From NCBI RefSeq assembly GCF_965638725.1, contig NC_134949.1, forward strand, positions 9,608,951-9,672,950: 64,000 nucleotides of DNA, read 5' to 3'. The notes beneath the pieces were generated by a model. The model had not been told where the DNA came from. It was given only the letters and a program-made list of their open reading frames with translations, and searched no databases. Numbering within the stretch: position 1 is the first letter of the stretch; every line of letters begins with the position of its first letter. A program made the translations under genes and the position numbers. Shown in pieces: positions 36,644 through 48,000 of the stretch. This DNA comes from Aptenodytes patagonicus. Its lineage: Eukaryota > Chordata > Aves > Sphenisciformes > Spheniscidae.

Positions 36644-36940
36644 TTGTTGCTGAGCAGTGCTTACACTAGTTAAGGACTTTTCAGTTTCTCATGCCCTGCC
36701 AGTGAGAAGCTGGGAGGGGGCACAGCCAGGACAGCTGACCCAAACTGGCCAAAGGGACATTCCATACCATGTGACGTCATGCTCAGTACATAAACTGGGG
36801 AAAGCTGGCCGGGGGGGCCGCTGCTCGGGGACTGGCTGGGCATTGATTGGTTTGTGGTGAGCAATTGTTTTTCATTTGCATCATTTGTCTTTCTTGAGTT
36901 TTATTTCTCTCTCTTTTTGTTATTTTCCTTTTCGTGAAAA

Positions 36941-36963
36941 TTATTATTATTATTATTATTATT
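36941..36963. repeat. (TTA)n microsatellite inside LTR
   Basis: About 23 bp of perfect TTA repeats in the R/U5 part of the LTR. The relative at 3593-4197 has a shorter, impure AAT/AAC tract at the equivalent place (about 3735-3762), so the repeat expanded independently. Confidence 0.75.
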
Positions 36964-37102
36964 AAGTTATTAAACTGTTCTTATCTCAACCCATAAGTGT
37001 TCTCACTTTTACTCTTCCAATCCTCTCCCCCATCCCACTGCAGGGGGAAGGGAGGGAGTGGCTGTGTTGTGCTTAGTTGCCAGCTGGGGTTAAACCATGA
37101 CA

Positions 37103-37851
37103 GAGATAAATACATTTCTCATATTTTAGAATATCTTTAGAATATATTTACTTTTTTTCAACAATGGTATTTATTATGTATAGGTTCTTGTTTGTAAACT
37201 ATAGCAGTGTTTCTAACCATTCTTTTGTGACATATGTCTCTTCCTCAATTTTGGGGGGGGTCTGGATGAAGAAAAAAATTTATAAAGAGAGGAGTTTCTG
37301 TCCTGTCTGATTTTCTTGAGTGGACCTTCCTTTTACTATAGTTGAATATGAATTTGAGAATACAGAAAGCAACCATTAAATTTTCAGTTCAAGGCAGAGG
37401 ATTTACTTTGACTTACTAAACAAATTTAGTGCAAAAGAAATCAGTTAATTTTAATGAGTTATTATATTTTAATTTCATGTGCTTAAAACTTCTAGAAACT
37501 ACCACTTTTTTTTTAGGATAATTTTTATTTAAAGTCTAGATAAAGAGCAAGTTTATAAAAATAAGTTGTTTTGTTATTAGAAAGTATTGGATGTTGACAA
37601 TGTAATGACTGAAGCACAGCACTGAAGCAGTACCATATCAGTATTCCTGGTAGCCTGACTGACAAAATCTGTCAGTATTAGAAGACCTTTTCATTCTGTA
37701 CAGTATTAAACCTGTTGTTTCCCTGTAGAGATTTTTAAGGCAGATTACAAAAGATAATTAAGTTGCTCTTAAATAGAGCTTGATTGGTTTAGAAAAATAT
37801 TTATGTAACTAAACAGTAGAAATAGTGGAAATAAGTAATTATGTTTTTTTG
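37103..37851 (+). other. SEMA3E intron 1 between LTR and CR1 pair, no gene seen
   Basis: AT-rich DNA with a G8 run at about 37253-37260 and homopolymers. No exon or named repeat is visible. Confidence 0.55.
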
Positions 37852-37867
37852 CACAGCTTATGTTTTG
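37852..37867. repeat. 16-bp target-site duplication of CR1, left copy
   Basis: CACAGCTTATGTTTTG recurs exactly at 38864-38879, on the far side of the minus-strand CR1. Sixteen identical bases are unlikely by chance and mark the limits of one insertion. Confidence 0.85.
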
Positions 37868-38863
37868 GTATAGAATCATAGAATAATTTGGGTTGGAAGG
37901 GACCTCTAAAGGTCATCTAGTCCAACCCCCCTGCAATAAGCAGGGACATCTTCAACTAGATCAGGCTGCTCAGAGCCCTCCGTCCAACCTGACCTGGAAT
38001 GTTTCCAGGGATGGGGCAGCCACCACCTCTCTGGGCAACCTGTGCCAGTGTTTCACCACCCTCAGCCTAAAAAATTTCTTCCTTCTATCTAGTCTAAATC
38101 TACCCTCTTTTAGTTTAGAACCATTCCCCCTTGTCCTGTCGCAACAGGCCCTGCTAAAAAGTCTGCCACTATCTTTTTTATAAGCCCCCTTTAAATACTG
38201 ATAGGCTGCAATAAGGTCTCCCCAAAGCCGTCTCTTCTCCAGGCTGAACAACCCCAACTCTCTCAGCCTTTCTTCATAGCAGAGGTGTTCCATCCTTCTG
38301 ATCATTTTCATGGCCCCCTTCTGGACCCACTCCAACAGGTCCATGTCTTTCTTATGCTGAGGGCTCCAGAGCTGGACGCAGTACTCCAGGTGGGGTCTCA
38401 CCAGAGCAGAGTAGAGGGGCAGAATCCCCTCCCTCGACCTGCTGGCCATGCTGCTTGTGATGCAGCCCAGGATACGATTGGCCTTCTGGGCTGCGAGCAC
38501 ACATTGCTGGATTATGTCCAGCTTGTCATCCACCAGTACCCCCAAGTCCTTCCCGTCAGGGCTGCTCTCAATCCCTTCATCCCCCAATCTGTACTGATAC
38601 TGGGGGTTGCCCCCACCCAGGTGCAGGACCTTGCACTTGGCCTTGTTAAACCTCATGAGGTTCACCTGGGCCCACTTCTCCAGCTTGTCCAGGTCCCTCT
38701 GGATGGCAACCCGTCCCTCAGGCGTGTTGACCGCACCACTCGGCTTGGTGTCATCTGCAAACTTGCTGAGGGTGCACTCGATCCCACTGTCTATGTCATT
38801 GATGAAGATATTCAACAGTACCGGTCCCAATACGGACCCCTGCGGGACGCCACTGTATATATA
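37868..38863 (-). mobile_element. CR1 LINE fragment A, minus strand
   Basis: A 996-bp CR1 fragment with its 3' tail on the left (AGAATCATAGAAT from 37871) and the conserved 3'UTR block GGTTGGAAGGGACCTCTAAA. It is 5'-truncated at about 38860, where a TATATATA-rich stretch marks the junction. Its reverse-transcriptase sequence (for example [31 protein letters not shown]) differs from the 34895-36636 copy and from fragment B, so it belongs to another CR1 subfamily. It is bounded by the 16-bp duplication. Confidence 0.9.
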
Positions 38864-38866
38864 CAC
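37970..38866 (-). pseudogene. CR1 fragment A, reverse transcriptase C-terminal part
   Basis: An uninterrupted frame of about 298 codons starts at motif B ([11 protein letters not shown]), includes the catalytic FADD (about 38745-38762) and runs through the C-terminal region ([50 protein letters not shown]) to a stop near the expected end. The first residues (MYIY) derive from the junction and are not CR1. Motif A and the endonuclease are missing through 5' truncation, so it is inactive. The lack of stop codons argues for modest age. Confidence 0.85.
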
Positions 38867-38879
38867 AGCTTATGTTTTG
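38864..38879. repeat. 16-bp target-site duplication of CR1, right copy
   Basis: An identical copy of 37852-37867. Fragment B begins immediately after it, so the duplication lies exactly at the junction of two oppositely oriented CR1s. Confidence 0.85.
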
Positions 38880-39597
38880 ATAAGCTTGGGGAAGGGTGGC
38901 TGGAAAGCTGCCTGTCAGAAAAGGACCTGGGGGTGTTGGTCAACAGCCGACTGAATATGAGCCAGCAGTGTGCCTGGGTGGCCAAGAAGGCCAATAGCAT
39001 CCTGGCCTGTATCAGAAATAATGTGGCCAGCAGGGCTAGGGAAATGATCATCCTCTTGTACTCGGCACTGGTGAGGCCGCACCTCGAATACTGTGTTCAG
39101 TTTTGGGCCCCTCACTACAAGAAGGACATTGAGGTGTTGGACAGTGTCCAAAGAAGAGCAACGAAGCTGGTGAAGGGTCTAGAGCACAAGTCCTGTAAGG
39201 AGCAGCTGAGGGACTGGGACTGTTTAGCCTGGAGAAAAGGAGGCTGAGGGGAGACCTCATCGCTCTCTACAACTCCCTGAAAGGAGGTTGTAGCGAGGTG
39301 GGTGTCGGTCTCTTCTCCCAAGTAACAAGCGATAGGACAAGAGGAAATGGCCTCAAGTTGCGCCAGGGGAGGTTTAGATTGGACGTGAGGAAAAATTTCT
39401 TCACCGAAAGGATTATCAAACATTGGCACAGGCTGCCCAGGGAAGTGGTGGAGTCCCCATCCCTGGAGGTATTTAAAAGACGTGTAGACGTGGTGCTTAG
39501 GAACATGGCTTAGTGGTGGACTTGGTAGTGTTAGGTTGACAGTTGTACTTGATGATCTTAGGGGTCTTTTCCAACCTAAATGATTCTATGATTCTAT
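38880..39597 (+). mobile_element. CR1 LINE fragment B, plus strand
   Basis: An approximately 718-bp CR1 fragment with its 3' tail on the right (GATTCTATGATTCTAT, ending near 39597). Its 5' end is truncated at about 38880, where AGCTTGGGGAAGGGTGGCTGG begins the CR1 SLGE.WLESC block. The sequence closely matches the 34895-36636 element ([38 protein letters not shown]), so both belong to one subfamily, in opposite orientation. Left flank TATGTTTTG (38871-38879) and right flank TATATTTTG (39595-39603) match at 8 of 9 bases, a possible duplication that partly overlaps the tail. Confidence 0.88.
38886..39513 (+). pseudogene. CR1 fragment B, reverse transcriptase C-terminal remnant, frameshifted
   Basis: The first frame (to 39247) carries [22 protein letters not shown]-like and [19 protein letters not shown] blocks. 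After KEQLRDW it goes out of frame and stops. The continuation (39298-39513) is in another frame and holds [17 protein letters not shown] and [15 protein letters not shown] up to the normal end. An indel near 39215 explains the shift. The catalytic motifs A to C are all missing through 5' truncation. Confidence 0.82.
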
Positions 39598-41971
39598 ATT
39601 TTGTGGTGTTTGAAAAGTCACAGGGCCACCGTTTGTTTCAACCCTGTCTATATGGCCCTAATCCCGTGCTTCAGGCCCTAGACTACTTTCTGCAGGTGAG
39701 AAAAGATTTTTTTTTCTTGATTGAGAATTTTGATTCCAGTTTTAAGGGTGTTTTTATTTTTCCTTGTTTGTGTTTTTTTTTTCCCTTTCTTCCAAGAAGC
39801 ACTTGAGAATGGCAACAACTAGAGGCAGGCTTCATGTTCTTCTTGACATGAAATTGTCAGGTACCTGTTTGTTATGTCCTTCTGACATAATCAGGATTAA
39901 ACTGATGAACAGATTTGGTATCAAAATAAGTATTCCTCTCTTCCCCAATTTTCTCCTCCTTTGTGATGTTTGCACTTCTTCAGATCACCTACAACTTTAA
40001 TTTAACAAAGTCCTACTAAGAGAATCATTGGCAATATGGTTGGACTACCTTCCTTTGGCCATTTTTATTTACAGCTTTGTCTGTGGTGTTCAGATTGTTA
40101 TATGAAGTTGGAAACTGTGTTGTGTTCTGTAGCCCGTACTGATGTCTGGAATATTAGTAACTCCTGGGAGTTCTCCTAAACCATGCACTTGTTTTAGGGT
40201 TACTTTTAATTGGGTGGAGCTGGACTTCATAACCCATATATCTCTTTCCAAATTTTCATGACATTAATTGTTAAGATTTGTCAATGGCAATGACAACAGA
40301 GACATCAAATTGTCAGTCAACTGCAGAAGATATCAACAACTTTAACGGGTGTGCATTTCAGACCAGCAGACCAGCAGTTGTAACATTATTAACCTAGTTA
40401 GATAAGCAGAAACCCCTACAAATTTTCTGACAAATTATATATTATTTAAAACATTTAATCTGAGAATAGAACATGTTTGTTGGTAGTGGAATTGCCTAAC
40501 TTTTGGCTCCCAAAGCTGTTGACTTTTTTCAGAAATGAGCTTTATTTTTTATTTGGTCCCTTAAACCTCCACTTCAACCTGGAAAAAGTCTAAAGAATTC
40601 CAGTAGCAGTAAGTTGTGTCTGAGACATGGACAAACACCAACTGAATTCTTAGTTATATGATTAAACATTTGATCTAAGACAAATGTAAGCTCTCAATCT
40701 GCAATAAATTCCTGGGTAAAATTTATATGGTTAAATTAATAGACTATATTTCTGATGTACTGTTCAGATTATCCAGAGTTTTACAACAGATGAAAACTCT
40801 TTTCTGTCCTTGGATAATCTGGAGAGAGTGACATAATTGAACAGAACAATAGATCATTCATGACTACTGAATAAGCGGCATGTTTTTGTTTTCCCAAGCT
40901 AGGCATTTCTAAATTCAATACCCTTTTGTGTATGTTTCTATGTTAAAAGCATACATTATTTTGGATAAGGATTTTATAATGATGACTGATGATATAAGAA
41001 TATGTAGGATTTGTTCTGAGTTGTAAAAATCAGTGCATAATGAATTCAGAAATATCTGATGAATAATGCATTGTGTTCTATGTAATTTCAAGGTTAACTT
41101 GTCTTTCAGCTGATGACCAGATAGTTCTAGAAAAAATATTCTATAGGAAAAGGGGAAAAGAAAGGACAAGGCCTCCCTACTTACATATATATCATGTTTG
41201 TATTAATTTTTGTATGCATTAAGGTCAGTTGAACAAGATTTGAGCTACATATTCCATGCTGAAGCTCAAGTTCAACATATCCTCTGAACATGTGTTTGGG
41301 ACTTCTGTGAACATATCCTCTGACTTTTTAGTGCTTTAGTTGGCTGAGGCTCTTCTGATCTTTTCCAAATTTTGAGGCAACTTGTGTTTTTGGAAGCTTA
41401 ATTAGTTTTGTTTTCACTGCATCCTCACTGCAAAATCAGGACAGAACTAGCTCACATACCACAGCCCAAGCTGGGCTTTTCATTTTGTTTGAAGTATTCC
41501 TAAACTTGGCGTCGGGTTTCTTGTATGAAAGAGAATCGAGTAAAAGCCCAAATTAACAGTGTTGTGAAGATGTGTGATCCTTTCAAACATTACTTCTTTC
41601 TTTCTGTTCATAGCTAACTAAGTCTTCTCAAGGTATTAGAAGTATGCTGATGAATTTGTACTTTTTGGGAAGCAAAGCTGCGTTTAGGCCCTGGTGGTTA
41701 CTAATCATATTCAGGCAGACTGTTCCCTTCTGATTCATAAAATAGTGTGACTAAGTAATTTTTCTGGGTTTGTGTGAATCCACACCCAGTTTCTTGTTGT
41801 TTATGATTCTACAGTCTTTTCCATATTAGCTATCCCTATATCCCTATAGTTATGTGCACTTAGGATCTGTGGTTGCACCTATACTGGAAAAGAAATAGTC
41901 TGTGAGCATTCTCTGAAACAATTTCAGGGGGCTAGGAGGAAAGGAAAGGGAGAAAGTCATTCCCTGTCCTG

Positions 41972-42000
41972 CCCCACCCCCACCCCCCAAAAAAAACCCC
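41972..42000 (-). other. G-quadruplex-type motif on the minus strand
   Basis: On + the run is C4-A-C5-A-C6-A8-C4, so the minus strand has four G runs of at least four separated by loops of 8, 1 and 1 nt, satisfying the usual quadruplex pattern. It continues into a CCA/AAAC-rich low-complexity stretch to about 42027. The minus strand is the template strand for SEMA3E transcription. Confidence 0.7.
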
Positions 42001-45000
42001 ACCAAAACCAAAAAACACCAAAACCAACCACATCTGAAAAACCACTGGAGTTTGATTCAGATGGTAGAGATTACTGTGTTGAAATCGGGTAAGGCTGTGC
42101 CACTGTGACACATTTCCGCTGGCATGGTTTCTTAAAATTACCTCAGCAGGCTTTGTGCCTATACATACTCCCATCACCCGCATGCTACAACCAGAATCAT
42201 GATAGATATATTATTCACATCTTGTTGTGAGAATCCACAGTCTTCTCATTATTTATAGCATCCAGGTCATCACAGCAGAAAGTCAGAGAGCAGCAATTGA
42301 AGTTTCATCTAAACTGATAGATCAATATCAGTCTAATCTTGACCTATGTTGGCTGTATTTTTACATGCTGTCCCACGTTGCAGAGTTAGAGACACATATC
42401 CTCTGAAGGGGAGGTCTTTCTAATCTTTCAGATCTGTAATCAGTGGGACAGATGTGTTATCTTTCTCACTAGGACACTCTTAATCTAACTAAAATGCTAA
42501 TTGTCATTCTGTGAGATCACAATCCTACATTTGAGGTGGAAATGTAACATTTGAGAGACCTGCAGGAAAGATCTCGTGGCTTGTTGCTTTTTCCAACAGT
42601 TTCGGTGTTAGAAGCTGTAGCCTCTTTGTTTTCCTTACCTACGTTTTAGGAAAATCATAAACACAGCCTACAACTAAAACGTAGGAAGTGACCGACTTAT
42701 TTTAAAATTAGTCATTAGCAAAGATTCATATAATGGAACCCTCCAAAACAATTACTTTGTTGAAATGAAAACCAAAACAAAGAACAACAATGTTGTGGGA
42801 TATTAAATATTTAGATAATTTATCTAAATATCTCTGCTATTTCCCTTGTGCCTTCTTTTTACCCTTGTAGTTATAACTAGGATCAGAAATGGAAGTGTGA
42901 CAATATTCTAGAGGAAGATATAGAATTACAAAAAAATCCCTTAGATATGATTTCCTTTGTATGTTCATCTCATCTTAAATCAGGGCAATAACTCTGAATT
43001 TCTTACATTGCTAGTTCTGTACTTGAGGATACAGTTTGAGGTAAGCAATTTTAGGACAAATTGGCTGTTTGGAACTGCTGGAATGGAAACCAATGTTGCC
43101 TTTCCGCATCTACAGTTGATCATCTCAGGCTGGCCTGCATAAGCACATTGAAAAGAGATTTGAACTGAAGAGCTATGATGCATTATACTGCATTATGCTT
43201 TGATAGAATCTGACACAACCTTAAATGCCAAGTTCTCACTTGGCATGATAAATACAATCTTTCAAAATAGCTTTTTTTTTACTGCCTTATATTTGATAAG
43301 GAGGTGTGGGTTTCTCTTTAATTGATATATTGTGATATTATTGTTCTACTTATGATTTCAAATAACAGCAATAGCTGCAGAAAATTTTCAGTCTGGTCCC
43401 AGATAGATGAATGTAGATGAAGCAGATTGTGTGTATGTTTATGTATCTCTACATTTTTTCTCCTTACCAATACACAGCTCGTCCTATGGAAAATAACCAT
43501 GAACAACAAGGTAGATCTCATGAATTTTTTACACATAATCTTGCAAAAGCTATACCCCTGCTCAAATGAAAACATAGATCTTGGTATAAGTTAATACTAC
43601 TTCTTTTTGAAAGATGAAACAATAATAAATACAGATATAAAATATTCTTATCATGAAAACTATTCTCACTTTTCAGATTATGTGAATGATCTTTAGAGAC
43701 AAAGTCCATATACTGCATAGGTCCTGATTGGAATACCTTGTCATTTATTATTTGGTTCTTGTAGTGTTTTGGATTTCATAATCAATTAAATATAGTATTT
43801 GCTGTCTTTATTAAATATTGTATTTTGCAATGTGTTATTCTGATACTTATGAAGCATGATAGCTGTTTTCCTGTTCTTCCCAGTAAGTAGCTTTATAAAT
43901 TGCTTATTGATTTTGTGACTATATTAAGAGATGTAAGACTCAAAAATTTGTAATCCTTGTGTAGGTAAATACAGTATTTCAATGCCATACCTTGGTGTTT
44001 AAAGAAGGCTTCCTTGTCATTTTAATACCACTTGAAGTTCTAAAGCCAGGTTCCTTAATCCTATGGGACTGTCTGGAAAATAGATGAACTGTTATAATAT
44101 GAAGGTTAGCATATCTTTAGCTGAGTAACCTTTGTAGTTCACCCTGACAGGAAGAGCCATTAAACACTTTGTTCTTCTCCCATCAGTAAATCCAGACTTT
44201 CAAAAGATGCTGCAGACCACTCTGCGACTTAAACAACAAATCTCATGTTTTCAATTTTCTCTTCAAGACTTCAATTTTGAGTAGCCTGCGGGACACTGAA
44301 ATCTTGCACAGTGTGTAACAATTGCCGTTCACTACATGTAATTGAGAAGCAGAGATCCCTGGTGTTTCAGCTTACTAGGGAGTAGATCCATGGAGTATAG
44401 CCAGTTTCCTGGACTATTAATTAAGTCAAGGATAGAGTTTTCTACTTCACTATGGATCAGTTAGACAGTTTATCATTCCTACAGATCCAAAAAAACACAT
44501 CTGTCCACATCTCGTGAAGCAATATTTTTTTCACCCTATATATTGAAATAACATATGTCTTTCACCAGCAGGAAGTCCTGTTGTTTGCCTGCAGTGACAA
44601 GTAGCTGCACTTATTCAGAGAGAACATGATGTTCACAGTTAAAAAAGGCTGTCCAGTTTTCTTTTCTCCTACTCAGCGTATTCAGTTCACTAGCTTAATT
44701 CTGTTTTAACAAAAGGAATTGTAATGCCTGCGACCTCCAACACAGTCATCCAAAAGCAGGGCCTCCAGAACAAAAAGTCAATATCAGTACTGGAAGACTT
44801 TGCTTAGGAGATTGCATAACCTGGTTTGCAGCAGCAACTGTTTCAATAAGAGTATGTCTCGTCTCAACCTGTACATCTTGAAATGACTGATTGTAAAAAG
44901 ATGTTTGGGCAAGTGTGCAATAATAACCTCTGAGCAAATTTTGTCCACACCTGGCTGTTTCTATAACCTTTCTACATAAGAGAAACCTGGAGAGTCTGAG

Positions 45001-48000
45001 ACAAATTGTGTGATCTGGCTTAACTATTTGTTTTAAGTATTGGTACAAACACAATTTCACAACTTCTGTGTGATAAATCAATGTAAACTTTGTAGCAGTA
45101 CAGTAGGAATCAGGGCTGACGATGACAATGTTGATCATTTTATTCTTTAATTAATGCTGTTAGGTAAAATGAGTCTAGTCTACACCTGGCATTTCAATCA
45201 TCATACTTCAAACTTTTTTTTCCTGGAGTGACTACACACTTATCCATGAAGCAAATATTTCAATACCACCAGACTTTCCTTCTCTCTGAAAGAATAGTTT
45301 TCCAATTTGAGATACTGAGTAATCCAGGAATTAAAATTTTCCTTGTTATGCTACATGTGCATAAGTTTCTACTTACATTTTCTCTGCTTATGCCAGGTAC
45401 TGGGGTTTCCCAGTACTCAATTTTAATATAATCAGACTAACTACCATTGCCACTCAGTGCAAATTAAATTGCATCCAAATTGCAGATCCATTGCAATTTA
45501 CATTACCATTCAATGAAATTGACGTACCGTCCATGACTTCAGTGGATCTACATTGATTTCACTATTTTACATCACTGCAGGTTCAGTATACCTATTGCTT
45601 CCTTAGACTTGCAGAGATGTGCTGGGCCAGCCCACATGTGTAGTGATGGATGGTAATTAAGTGGAAGACCATTTCCCAAATATAAACAAAACATTACAGT
45701 ATTTTGGTTTAAAAAGAAGATATTCAAATCATAATCAACTGAATTGCAGTGTAGCAGATATTTTTTCTGTATCAAAGTGAACATAGTTCTTACCAAAAAT
45801 GCCCATCATCCTGGCAAAGATAAGACTTTTACAAGACCAGTTGAAAGAAAAACCAGTTGGAAGCATGCTCCCAGTCACATTAATTCTTCTTCAGATTCAG
45901 TTCCTACCGAAACTTCTAGTCACTCTCTCTTTAACTACAAAACAGGTGTGAAAAGGAAGGGCTGCAATAAAGCAAGTCATCCTACGTGTGCCAGTATGGA
46001 CTAATAATTTTTTTTTTCTTTTTTTTTACCTCAGCAAAGCATATATCCAGCCAGAAAGTTGTAAGGGAATAGGGTGGTAGGCGTACAGTACTGCAACTCT
46101 GGATTAACTAAATAAGCTTGAACAAGGTTTTGCAAGAGCCAGTGGGGGCTTTTGCTGTGTCTGGGACCTGGTGTATCACCAGGAACAACCTCCCCTAAAG
46201 GCTGGCATCTACCTGACATTTTCAAACTCTCTTGTACTGAGGCAATCATCACACCTGGCTACCAAGTATAGTGTTGTGCTTATCATTTCCGCTCAATCTT
46301 TGGCCTCTTTCATGAATCCAACAGGGAATGATTTATTCACTAAGTTTACTAATAACTTGAGTCAGTAAAGTAAAGATAAACTCTCCATTGTGTTAGATAT
46401 TGCACAAACATATATTAAAAAAAAAAAAAAAAGAGAGAGAAAAGAAAGGGTTGTAAACTCACCTGTCTCCCAGTTTAGATGGAAGTGCCTAAACATCACT
46501 TAGGAAATTATACTACCTACCTGGAAGATCATTTTCACAGCTATTGGAGCCAAATTAGGGGCATGAAATTTAAAAGCCTCATAACTTAGACTTTCCAGTT
46601 GTCTCGATGGATATTGATGTATAATTTTACATGGCTGTCTGTGTCTAGGTAGATGTTGAAAACTGACCTCACTAATTGATATATGTGGAAATATTATATG
46701 TCTATTCAGCTGCATACTGTTAGTCTTTGTTAGCTGATATGAGGACGTCATTCTGTCTTTGGGCTCTCATTATATACAGGTTAAATAATGTTATATACAT
46801 ATCTATTATAAATATACTGGTTAAATAACATTAAAGTTTTCTCAATAAACATATATGTCTAAATACAAATATTTATCTAGCAGTGCCTATAATATGGCAT
46901 TTCCTATAAGAATATCTCTGGTACAAGAAAGAGTCTTTTCATATCTTTGACCATTGAAATAGTACAGCCTGTACTGTGCACAGGGATGGGATAGATTGTT
47001 ATAATGTTCTCTTATATCTTTCAAATTTCTGGGACGTTTCTTATTTGGCATAATTCAGTCCAGCTCTCTTGAATGTATAAGCATGTACAGGCTTAGTACA
47101 ATTTCACTGTCAATAGACTCCTAATTTATAAAGGCAGTTCTGATACCGTTTCATCATTAATGTTCAGTTTTCATCTAATGCACTTTTTTTTCATTGAACT
47201 TTGAGCAAACATATGAAATATATCATTTAAGTTGCTACTGCATGCCTGAATTTAAAAAGAAAGAAAAAAACATAGGAAGTTTTATCCTGTTTAACCACAG
47301 CATATTTTTTCCATCCTGAGGGAAAAAAAAACAATTCTGGTTGAAAAGGATACTCTGTTATGTATACCATAATGTTTTCTCTGACTTTAATGGATTTCAC
47401 TGTTTTAGAAAGCACTGGAAATGGAAAACTTTAGACACTGACAACTAAAATGACATCACATTGTTTTTATTAAAAGCAAAAAACCCTTAGAAAAGAGAGC
47501 GGAGAGAAGTATAGATTCAGCAGTGTTCCTTTCTTTGAAAAGAAAGAGACTTCCAGGATATATTTTCTTTAGAAACATATGTAAGTATGCTTAATTAACG
47601 TACTCAGACAGAGATATTTAATGATGAGCAATTAGTTTTAAATTGAGAGAAGCAGCTGTCACTTTAATAGTTTGGATAAATCTAGGGTCTCTGCATGCAT
47701 TCAGTTTTCATAAAGCATTAATGTGACTTGATATTTGATATAACAACTGAAGAACTTTCTGGGATCTATCCAGCTATGCTTTAACATTTTTAGCACCATT
47801 CCCAATTATGTTCTAAATTAAAGTCTTACGTATACAGACACATAACTGCAAGTACGACGTTTAAGATGCCATGTCTGGAATATCACAGAATTTTAACAAG
47901 AGATTCCACTCAATCCATTTGCATTACTGATAACTGTGTTAGCAGAGTCATCCCTACTGATTTACTCTTTCATATAAAGTAAATACTAATGTGAATTGAT

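Larger units (their letters stand above)
34787..37102 (+). mobile_element. Endogenous-retrovirus LTR, plus orientation, split by CR1
   Basis: The element starts TGTCCTGG (34787) and ends CCATGACA (37102). Its halves, 34787-34894 and 36644-37102, give about 567 bp once the CR1 insertion is removed, close to the 605 bp of its relative at 3593-4197. Flanks GAAAT (34782-34786) and GAGAT (37103-37107) match at 4 of 5 bases and probably represent an aged target duplication. The right half carries TGACGTCA (36772-36779), a degenerate TATA-like TACATAAA (36787-36794), an ATT microsatellite and ATTAAA (36969-36974). No internal retroviral sequence is present, so it is a solo LTR. It lies in sense orientation within SEMA3E intron 1, so it could in principle supply an ectopic promoter or poly(A) signal. 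Confidence 0.85.

Noticed and set aside
38285..39247. A 320-codon + strand open frame spanning the CR1 pair
   Set aside because: Its first part is the antisense of CR1 fragment A and its last part is sense CR1 fragment B. It is a chance read-through across the junction and not a gene.
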